Part shown: piece after piece, positions 8,811 to 14,890 of the stretch
Layout: each line of letters starts with the position of its first letter
Position numbering within the stretch: position 1 is the first letter of the stretch
Source: Sphingomonadales bacterium
GTDB lineage: Bacteria; Pseudomonadota; Alphaproteobacteria; Sphingomonadales; Sphingomonadaceae
NCBI GenBank assembly: GCA_027489295.1
Contig: JAIYAA010000042.1
Location: 1 to 32,888 of the forward strand
DNA: 32,888 nt
Direction of reading: 5' to 3'
The notes under the pieces: model-generated
What the model saw: only the letters and a program-made list of their open reading frames with translations
Told to the model about the DNA's origin: nothing
The model's database searches: none
Translations under genes and position numbers: made by a program

Positions 8811-10434
8811 GATCCTCCAGGATCAGCTCCGCCGCGCGCCAGCCGATCGCCATGGCGGGCCCGTTGGTGTTGCCCGCCGGCTGGATCGGCATCACCGAAC
8901 AGTCGGCGACGCGCAGGGCCTGGATGCCGTGGACGCGCAGCCGGCCATCGACGACGCCGGTCTCCGCCGTGCCCATCCGGCAGGTGCCGGTGCTGTGCAG
9001 GCCGGGGCTGGCGAGCCATTCCATCTGACGCGCGATGTCCTCGTCGCTCTGAAAGCGCTCGCCCGGCACGCGCTCTTCGCCCACGAATTCCTTGAGCGCC
9101 GGCTGGCGCATGTAGCGGCGGGCGAGGCGGACCATCTTGACCAGAAAGGCCTTGTCGGCGGGATCACCCCACCAGTTCGCATGCACCTCCACCGGATCGG
9201 CGACGTCCGCCGAGCGGATGGCGACGGTGCCGCGGCTCTTCGGGCGGAGCGCGATGCCGTTGACGCTGATGCCCGGCTTGTCTTCCAGCGCGCCGCGGCC
9301 GGGATCGGCCTTGATCTCCTCGGTCGTGCGCAGCGAATAGGGGCCGACGCCGAACTGGGCATCGGGCCATTCAGGCGGCGAGTCGACGGACAGCAGCGCG
9401 GTCACCTCGGGCGAGGTATAGGCCATCATGCCGGTGCGGGTGAGGTAGTAGCGCAGCACATGGCGGATCAGCCGCCAGCCGGAAAACTCGCGATTGGCAC
9501 CGGCATCCTTGTGCAGCCGCCACGACATCGTGAACATCAGATGGTCGGCGAGGTTGCGGCCCACCGGCGCCAGCGGCCGCACGACGGGCACGCCCGCGCG
9601 CTCCAGCACCTCGGCGGGGCCGATGCCGGAGAGCTGGAGCAGCTTCGGGCTCTGCAGCGCGCCGGCCGAGAGGATCACCTCGCGCGTCGCCGCGATGCTG
9701 CGGCTGCCTGCGGCGGTGCGCACCCGCACGCCGGTTGCCCGGCCGTCCTCGATCGTCACCCGTTCGACCAGCGTATCGAGCAGCACGGTCAGGTTCGGGC
9801 GGCGCATCGCCGGCTTCAGGAAGGCCTGGTAGCTCGAGGCGCGGCGGCCCCGGCGCGAGACCGTCGCCTGGGTGTAGCCGACCCGCGGCCCTTCGGGGGC
9901 GTTGATGTCCTCCACCGCGCGCAGGCCAAGCTGCGTGCCGGCCTGGATCGCCGCGCCGATTGCCGGCGACCGGAAGGGCAGGCGGGTGATCTGCAAGGGG
10001 CCGTTGCGACCGCGGCTGGCGTCGGCGCCGGGACCGCGATAGCTCTCCATCGCCAGGAAGCAGCGCCCGATCTCGCTCCAGCCCCAGGCCTCGAAGCCCA
10101 TTGCCGCCCAGCCGTCATAATCGGCCGGCTCGCCGCGCAGATACCAAGTGCCGTTGGTCGAGCTCGACCCGCCCAGGCCGCGGCCATAGGACCAAGTCTC
10201 GCCGGCGGGGCGGCCCTCCTGCTCGGCGATCGGGAAATGCCAGAAATAGGTGGGGTTGCCGAACATCTTCATGAACGCACGCGGCATGTTGACCAGTTCG
10301 GTCTCGTTGTCGCCACCGGCTTCGATCAGCAGCACGCGGGCAGTCCCGTCAGCGCTCAGCCGGTCGGCCAGCACGCAGCCGGCCGAGCCTGCGCCGACGA
10401 TGATATAGTCATAGGCCTCGGAGGCGTCGGTCAT
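8800..10434 (-). CDS. GMC-family FAD-dependent oxidoreductase
   Basis: A 544-residue flavoprotein of the glucose-methanol-choline family (choline-dehydrogenase-like branch), which oxidises alcohols or sugar hydroxyls. The FAD-binding motif GAGSAGC starts at residue 14, with Glu38 expected to bind ribose (LLIEAGG). The second FAD motif is WSYGRGLGGSSSTNGT. The C-terminal active site shows LHSTGTCRMG and AGNTNGPAMAIG, supplying the His and Asn pair. No signal peptide is seen. The start is 13 bases after the MFS stop, so the two are probably one transcript. Known FAD-dependent C-glycoside 3-oxidases (CarA) are flavoproteins related to GMC/pyranose oxidases. This protein is not obviously orthologous, but its position beside a C-glycoside deglycosidase makes a sugar C3-oxidase role plausible. 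It could instead act on an aromatic alcohol. Confidence 0.92.
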   Translation of the reverse strand: MTDASEAYDYIIVGAGSAGCVLADRLSADGTARVLLIEAGGDNETELVNMPRAFMKMFGNPTYFWHFPIAEQEGRPAGETWSYGRGLGGSSSTNGTWYLRGEPADYDGWAAMGFEAWGWSEIGRCFLAMESYRGPGADASRGRNGPLQITRLPFRSPAIGAAIQAGTQLGLRAVEDINAPEGPRVGYTQATVSRRGRRASSYQAFLKPAMRRPNLTVLLDTLVERVTIEDGRATGVRVRTAAGSRSIAATREVILSAGALQSPKLLQLSGIGPAEVLERAGVPVVRPLAPVGRNLADHLMFTMSWRLHKDAGANREFSGWRLIRHVLRYYLTRTGMMAYTSPEVTALLSVDSPPEWPDAQFGVGPYSLRTTEEIKADPGRGALEDKPGISVNGIALRPKSRGTVAIRSADVADPVEVHANWWGDPADKAFLVKMVRLARRYMRQPALKEFVGEERVPGERFQSDEDIARQMEWLASPGLHSTGTCRMGTAETGVVDGRLRVHGIQALRVADCSVMPIQPAGNTNGPAMAIGWRAAELILEDHAD

Positions 10435-10447
10435 GGGGTCGGCTTTC

Positions 10448-11641
10448 TCAATGGACGGCGCGCGGGGTGCGCAGGAACAGGGCGGCGCCGATCGCGGCGA
10501 CCAGGGTCACCCCGGCGAACAGCAGCAGCGACGGATCGAGGCCGCCGGTCAGCGCGGCGCCGGCACCGACCAGCGGCGGGCAGACAAACAGGCCCGCGAA
10601 GAACGCGGTCGCCCAGATGCCCATGCCGCGGCCGCGCTGTTCGAGCGGCAGCATCGCCTGGCCCCAGGCCATCAGCGCGGGGATCACCATGCCAGCGCCA
10701 AGCTGCTGGACCGCCGCGCCGGCCACGGCGAGGTGGTAGCTGGGAGCCAGTGCGATCAGCGCCACGCCGGCACCGATCAATACGCCCGCGATGGCGAGCA
10801 GCGTCCCGATCGTCTGCCGGTACAGCCGACGATAGAGGAAGGCCCCGGCGATATAGGTGAGGCTGGTTGCCGCCTGCACCAGGCCGACCTGGGTGGAGGA
10901 ACCAAGGCCCTTGGCGGTGAGCACGGTCGCGATGTGCAGCGGCTCGACATAGTAGCAGATGGAGGCGAGCGCGGTGACCGCGCCGATGATCAGCGCCGCG
11001 CGCCACGGAAAGCCGGCCACCGTCGCCGTTGTATCGCGGGCGCGGCGGGCGGGCTCCTCGATGAAGACCAGCGCCAGAAGGAAGGTGGGGACGGCGAAGG
11101 CATAGATGGCGAACGGCCCGCGCCAGCTCAGATCCGCGAGCGCGCCGCCCGCCGCGATCAGCAGCGTCCCTGCGATCGAGGTCGACACGCCGACCCAGGC
11201 CACCCAACGGTGCCGGCGATCGCCGAAATAGTCGCCGATCAGCGCGCTCGAATTGGTGACGATCACCGCTTCGGCGATGCCCAGCACGCCGCGGCTGGCG
11301 ACGATCGCGTAGATGTCGCTCAGCACCAGCGGGGCGAGGCCGGACAGCGCATAGACGGCGAGCGCCCAAACGAAGCTAGGCCGCCGGCCGAAGCGGTCCG
11401 CCACCCAGCCCGCAAAGGGCGAGAACAGCGCGATGCACAGCGACGGCATCGTCACAATCATCGGCACCAGCAGCCCCGCCTGGGGGTGGCCGCCAAATTG
11501 CGCGAACAGCCGCGGGATCGCCGGGAACAGCGAGACCACTGCCATCACCGGCAGAATCTGCGCGGCCAGCAGGGTGAGGCCCTTGCCGGTTTCGCCGAGA
11601 ACGGGCGCCGCGCTGGGCGCAGGCGTGGCGATGCTGGTCAT
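10448..11641 (-). CDS. MFS transporter
   Basis: A 397-residue major facilitator with about twelve hydrophobic segments. The loop 2-3 signature is visible (GWVADRFGRRPSF), as is a proline/glycine-rich fifth helix. Start ATG 11641 overlaps the stop of the preceding Gfo/Idh gene (ATGA), indicating translational coupling; GAGGG lies upstream. The frame is open further upstream, but only inside the Gfo/Idh gene. It probably moves the glycoside or a cleavage product across the inner membrane, in line with its place between two oxidoreductases. Direction and substrate cannot be read from sequence; drug or product efflux (DHA1-like) is the main alternative. Confidence 0.92.
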   Translation of the reverse strand: MTSIATPAPSAAPVLGETGKGLTLLAAQILPVMAVVSLFPAIPRLFAQFGGHPQAGLLVPMIVTMPSLCIALFSPFAGWVADRFGRRPSFVWALAVYALSGLAPLVLSDIYAIVASRGVLGIAEAVIVTNSSALIGDYFGDRRHRWVAWVGVSTSIAGTLLIAAGGALADLSWRGPFAIYAFAVPTFLLALVFIEEPARRARDTTATVAGFPWRAALIIGAVTALASICYYVEPLHIATVLTAKGLGSSTQVGLVQAATSLTYIAGAFLYRRLYRQTIGTLLAIAGVLIGAGVALIALAPSYHLAVAGAAVQQLGAGMVIPALMAWGQAMLPLEQRGRGMGIWATAFFAGLFVCPPLVGAGAALTGGLDPSLLLFAGVTLVAAIGAALFLRTPRAVH

Positions 11642-12777
11642 GCGTATTCCCTCGCTTGTTCGAGCGGCACCCAGCCGCAATTGTCGCGGCTCGCCGCCAC
11701 GGCCTGCTCGATGAACCGCATGGAGCGGATACCATCCTCGATCCCCGGCAGGTCGGGGGCCGGCTTGCCACGCAGGCGGCGGGCGAAATCGCGATAGAGG
11801 TTGGCGAAGGCTTCCAGATAGCCTTCGGGATGGCCTGCGGGCAGGCGAGTCACGGCGGTGGCGGCCGGCAACATGCCGGTCCCGCCCGCGGTCAGGATCT
11901 CGGTCCGGCCGGACAGATGGTGGATCAGCAGCTGGTTCGGTGTTTCCTGCCGCCAGGCGAGCGCCGCCTTGTCGCCATAGATGCGCAGGGTCAGCCCGTT
12001 GGCCTCGCCGATCGCGATCTGCGAGGCGAGCAGCACCCCGCGCGCGCCGCCCGCGAACCGCAGCAGCACGCTGCAATCATCGTCGAGCGCCCGCCCCGGA
12101 ACCACTGCGGCCAGATCGGCGTTGATCGCCTCGACGGGCAGGCCCGCCACGAACTCGGCGAGGTGGAATGCGTGCACGCCGATGTCGCCGATCGCGCCGC
12201 CGACGCCCGATTTGCCGATATCCGTTCGCCATTCGGCCTGCTTGTTGCCGGCGCGCTCGATCGGTGCCGCCAGCCAGCCCTGCAGATACTCGACCACCAC
12301 CTTGCGCACCGTGCCGATGCCGCCTGCCGCGATCAGCGCGCGGGCATGCCGCACCAGCGGATAGCCGCTATAGGTGTAACTCAGCGCATAGGGGCGGTCG
12401 GCGTCGCGGACGACCTCGGCCAGCTCCAGCGCCTGGGCGAGCGTCGCGGTCGGCGGCTTGTCGCTCATCACCGCGATGCCGGCTGCGAGCGCGGCACGAG
12501 CGATCGGCAGATGCGTGTCGTTGGGGGTGGCGATGGTCAGGAAATCGATGCCGTCGGGGCGGGTGCGCTCCTGCTCGATCAGCGCCATCCAGCTCGGATA
12601 GCTGCGATCGGCGGCGACGCCATATGCCCTGCCTGCCTGGCGCGATTTCTCGGGCGCGCGACTGAAGGCGCCGGCGACCAGCTCGATCTCGCTGTCGAGC
12701 GTCGCAGCAATCCGGTGGACCGGGCCGATGAACGCCCCGGGCCCGCCACCGACCAGTCCCATGCGCAGCCGACGCAT
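11638..12777 (-). CDS. Gfo/Idh/MocA-family NAD(P)-dependent oxidoreductase
   Basis: A 379-residue dehydrogenase with an N-terminal Rossmann fold (GLVGGGPGAFIGPVHR, residues 8-22 region), the nicotinamide-site motif MSDKPPTAT in place of the commoner EKP, and the GDIGVHAFHLAEF segment carrying the conserved Asp and His. Members oxidise or reduce sugar hydroxyls. DgpA, which makes the 3-oxo-C-glycoside in gut bacteria, belongs to this family. The start is ATG 12777, because GAGG lies nine bases upstream and residues beyond it toward 12900 are low-complexity. It is the first gene of the minus operon and is divergent from the deglycosidase genes. Candidate roles are C3 oxidation of the C-linked sugar or reduction of the released keto-sugar. 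Confidence 0.92.
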   Translation of the reverse strand: MRRLRMGLVGGGPGAFIGPVHRIAATLDSEIELVAGAFSRAPEKSRQAGRAYGVAADRSYPSWMALIEQERTRPDGIDFLTIATPNDTHLPIARAALAAGIAVMSDKPPTATLAQALELAEVVRDADRPYALSYTYSGYPLVRHARALIAAGGIGTVRKVVVEYLQGWLAAPIERAGNKQAEWRTDIGKSGVGGAIGDIGVHAFHLAEFVAGLPVEAINADLAAVVPGRALDDDCSVLLRFAGGARGVLLASQIAIGEANGLTLRIYGDKAALAWRQETPNQLLIHHLSGRTEILTAGGTGMLPAATAVTRLPAGHPEGYLEAFANLYRDFARRLRGKPAPDLPGIEDGIRSMRFIEQAVAASRDNCGWVPLEQAREYA

Positions 12778-12944
12778 CAGGCGCATCCTCGCACGCTGCG
12801 CGGTTCCGCTCGTCGTGCCGCAACCGGTTTGCGCACAGGGCCTCTCCCTTCTTCCAACACGAGCCTCTTGTCGGGCTCCCCGCTTCTCTGCCGCGTTCAA
12901 CGTGATTTTAGAAATCTATTATATGGATGAATGATGATCTGAAA

Positions 12945-12963
12945 AACGGATATGTAATCCGTT
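12945..12963. promoter_or_regulatory. Operator-like inverted repeat AACGGAT-N5-ATCCGTT
   Basis: Perfect 7-base arms flank five bases in the middle of the divergent promoter region. They lie only four bases from the nod-box-like element. The element fits a dimeric regulator, but no matching family is recognised and no obvious cognate regulator other than the LysR proteins lies nearby. Confidence 0.45.
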
Positions 12964-12967
12964 GCCA

Positions 12968-13007
12968 ATCAAGAGCGTGGATGGATGAATATAAAAACAA
13001 TCGATTT
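12968..13007 (+). promoter_or_regulatory. Nod-box-like element upstream of the deglycosidase operon
   Basis: The first half is an exact ATC-N9-GAT (12968-12982). The second half is ATA-N9-GAT (12991-13005), containing AAACAATCGATTT, which agrees with the rhizobial nod-box core AAACAATCRATTT. The gap between halves is eight bases, against seven in the nod box as I recall it, and the distal ACCAATC is not well kept. It sits about 100 bases before the first plus-strand ORF. A binding site for the NodD-like regulator at 7818-8723 is the natural reading, but it is untested. Confidence 0.5.
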
Positions 13008-13106
13008 CTGACATTCGGGGTTCGCGACATAGAAGATCGGCACGAAGCGGCGGGCCGTGTTTCGGCACGGAACTACAAGTCGCTCGGCACTGAGAGGAGC
13101 TTTGAC

Positions 13107-13256
13107 ATGCGTACCGCGACCTCGCGTATTCAGGCCCCGCCGCCTGCTTCGGCCGCAGCGGTCTCCCGTGTGACGACCTCTTCGCCTCCCTCCGACGCCG
13201 ATCCGCGCGTCTGGGCCTTCGCCATGGCGCAGGGCGCCGCCCTTTGCCGCCTGTAA
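13107..13256 (+). CDS. Small 49-residue ORF leading the deglycosidase operon
   Basis: ATG 13107 is preceded by AGAGGAG (13093-13099) at ideal spacing, one of the strongest ribosome sites of the window. The frame ends at TAA 13254-13256, 14 bases before the deglycosidase start. The product (MRTATSRIQAPPPASAAAVS...AMAQGAALCRL) is rich in Ala, Ser and Pro, has no recognised domain and no clear membrane segment. It may be a short protein or a leader whose translation opens the downstream ribosome site. I do not recognise it; the strong ribosome site is the main evidence that it is translated. Confidence 0.5.
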   Translation: MRTATSRIQAPPPASAAAVSRVTTSSPPSDADPRVWAFAMAQGAALCRL

Positions 13257-13270
13257 CCCACGGAGCCATC

Positions 13271-14287
13271 GTGTCGAAAATCCAGCGGGGCGTGAGCCTC
13301 TACAGCTACCAGGAAGAGATGTTCCTCGGCCAGATGACGGTCGAGGACGCGGTTGCCCACGCCGCATCGCTCGGCGCCAGGGGCATCGAGATCCTGCCCG
13401 AGCAGAACATGCCGGCCTTCCCGAACATCGACGATGCGGAGATCGCCCGCTGGCAGGACATGCTCACCCGCCACGGCGCGCATTTCACCTGCTACGACAT
13501 GTTCCTCGATACCAAGCAGCGGAAGGGTGCACTGCTATCCGACGACGAACAGGTCGCCAGCATCCGCCGCGACCTCACGCTGTGCAACCGGCTGGGCATC
13601 CGGAACATGCGCGTGCTGGTGTTCGTGCGGCCCGACATTCTCGAACGCTGCGTGCCCTATGCCGAGGAACTGGACGTGCACATGGGCGTGGAGGTCCATG
13701 CCCCCTGGCATCTCGAACATGCCTGGATCCTGCGCACGATCGAGGTCGCCGATCGGCTGAACAGCCGCCACATCGGCATCCTGCCCGACATGGGCATATT
13801 CATGAAGCATTACCCGTCGGCGTTCCGCGCACGCTTCGAGCGCCAGGGGGCACGGCCCGAAATCACCCAGTTCATCGTCGACCAGCACGAGGAAAAGGTG
13901 ATGGCCGAATACACGATCTACGAGGTCGCGGTGAAGCGCGGCGGCAACAAGGCCGAGATCGCGATGGCCGAAACGCTTCGCCACGCGCCCTATGCCAATC
14001 CCAAGCGGCTAAAGGACTATGCTCCCTATTTCCGGCACATCCAGGCCAAGTTCTACGAAATGAACGACGACTGCACCGATCCGGCGATCGCCTATGACGA
14101 GGTGATCCCGGCGCTGGTGCAGTGCGGGTGGGAAGGCACGCTTTCCAGTGAATATGAAGGCAATCGCTGGATCCAGGACGTGATGGACGTGGACAGCCGC
14201 GAGCAGGTCCGCCGCCAGCACGTGATGTTCGATCGCCTGATCGCCCAGGCCGAAGCCGCGCTCGGCGCCGAGAAGGAACCCGCCTGA
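13271..14287 (+). CDS. C-glycoside deglycosidase alpha subunit (sugar phosphate isomerase/epimerase fold)
   Basis: A 338-residue TIM-barrel protein like the catalytic subunits DgpB/CarB, which cleave the C-C bond of 3-oxo-C-glycosides to give the aglycone and an anhydro-keto-sugar. The typical opening KIQRGVSLYSYQEEMFLG is present. A divalent-metal site can be proposed from Glu141 (GVEVHAPW), Asp173 (ILPDMG), His256 (FRHIQAKFYEM) and Glu294 (SSEYEG), with His143 as a nearby candidate catalytic residue. Residue roles are by family analogy. GTG 13271 is chosen because GGAG lies five bases upstream; the frame is open back to TTG 13244. Its stop overlaps the next start (TGATG), as expected for subunits made together. 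A generic sugar isomerase is unlikely given the adjacent beta subunit. Confidence 0.88.
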   Translation: MSKIQRGVSLYSYQEEMFLGQMTVEDAVAHAASLGARGIEILPEQNMPAFPNIDDAEIARWQDMLTRHGAHFTCYDMFLDTKQRKGALLSDDEQVASIRRDLTLCNRLGIRNMRVLVFVRPDILERCVPYAEELDVHMGVEVHAPWHLEHAWILRTIEVADRLNSRHIGILPDMGIFMKHYPSAFRARFERQGARPEITQFIVDQHEEKVMAEYTIYEVAVKRGGNKAEIAMAETLRHAPYANPKRLKDYAPYFRHIQAKFYEMNDDCTDPAIAYDEVIPALVQCGWEGTLSSEYEGNRWIQDVMDVDSREQVRRQHVMFDRLIAQAEAALGAEKEPA

Positions 14288-14697
14288 TGTTCGACAAGTA
14301 CCTGATCCAGGCCGCCAGCCTGCGCAACACCGGCCCGGCCGAGGCGCCGACCGGCTTCGCCTTCGAGGCCAAGCTCGGCTATTATCGCGGGCTGGGCCTG
14401 TCGATGATCGAAAAGCTCGACGTGTCGATCGACGGCACGTTGCTGCCGCGCGAGGCGGTGCGGTTCGACGAGGGGCCTGGCCCGCTCACCCTCGACGAAA
14501 TGGAAACCGCCTATGACCGGCGCTGGCCGTTCGGCGCCACGGCGACGATCCTGGTCGACCATCCCGGCGGGTTCCCGGCCGGCGAGCACGACCTGTCGCT
14601 GACCGAGCAGCTGCGCGTTTCCTACCTGCCATTCCCGTCGATCAATAGCGACACCAAACGCTTGGCCCTGGCCGAGCCCGCTGGCGCCCCCGCCTGA
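14287..14697 (+). CDS. C-glycoside deglycosidase beta subunit (DUF6379 type)
   Basis: A 136-residue protein matching the small beta subunit (DgpC/CarC, DUF6379) of C-glycoside deglycosidases, a beta-sandwich that packs on the TIM-barrel subunit and helps shape the active site. Length and sequence style fit: MFDKYLIQAASLRNTG at the start, the central KLGYYRGLGLSMIEKLDVSIDG, and the FDEGPGPLTLDEME and RWPFGATATI segments. ATG 14287 shares a base with the alpha-subunit stop, so translation is coupled. This pairing is the main reason for calling the preceding gene a deglycosidase rather than a general isomerase. The tail after LRVSYLPFPSINSDTKRL is short and looks unstructured. Confidence 0.87.
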   Translation: MFDKYLIQAASLRNTGPAEAPTGFAFEAKLGYYRGLGLSMIEKLDVSIDGTLLPREAVRFDEGPGPLTLDEMETAYDRRWPFGATATILVDHPGGFPAGEHDLSLTEQLRVSYLPFPSINSDTKRLALAEPAGAPA

Positions 14698-14890
14698 TCG
14701 CCTGAACCTCGGCGCGGCGGACGCCCGAACACTGCTGCAGGCGGCCGCGCGCCGCGTTTCCAAACGGGGTGCCGAACCCCGGAGGCTTCGAACAGGAGCC
14801 CTGTTTCGGCGACGATCGATCGTGACGAGGCACAGAACAAGCGCCCGCGCGGTCTGGTGAGGCATCAACCACCTAGGGTGGGGAGGAGAG

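Larger units (their letters stand above)
12778..13106. promoter_or_regulatory. Divergent promoter region of the C-glycoside genes
   Basis: These 329 bases separate the minus operon starting at 12777 from the plus operon starting near 13107. The centre (about 12900-13010) is much richer in A and T than its surroundings, as expected for promoters. It holds an inverted repeat (12945-12963), a nod-box-like element (12968-13007) and a direct repeat of ATGGATGAAT (12923-12932 and 12981-12990). A weak plus-strand promoter, CTGACA (13008-13013) with TAGAAG 16 bases on, would start just beyond the nod-box-like element. Open frames crossing the region look non-coding apart from the ORF at 13107. Confidence 0.6.

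Noticed and set aside
8545..10860. 771-codon plus-strand frame opposite the GMC gene
   Set aside because: It covers the end of one gene, all of the GMC gene and part of the MFS gene on the other strand, with no domain of its own.
12927..13256. 109-codon frame from ATG 12927 covering the divergent promoter
   Set aside because: The upstream half lies over the regulatory repeats and has no ribosome site; only the part from ATG 13107 has one, and that is reported.
14812..14823. Perfect palindrome ACGATCGATCGT before the TonB receptor
   Set aside because: GATCGATC-type strings are common in genomes of this composition, and it misses the full ATC-N9-GAT rule by one base; noted only as a weak site.
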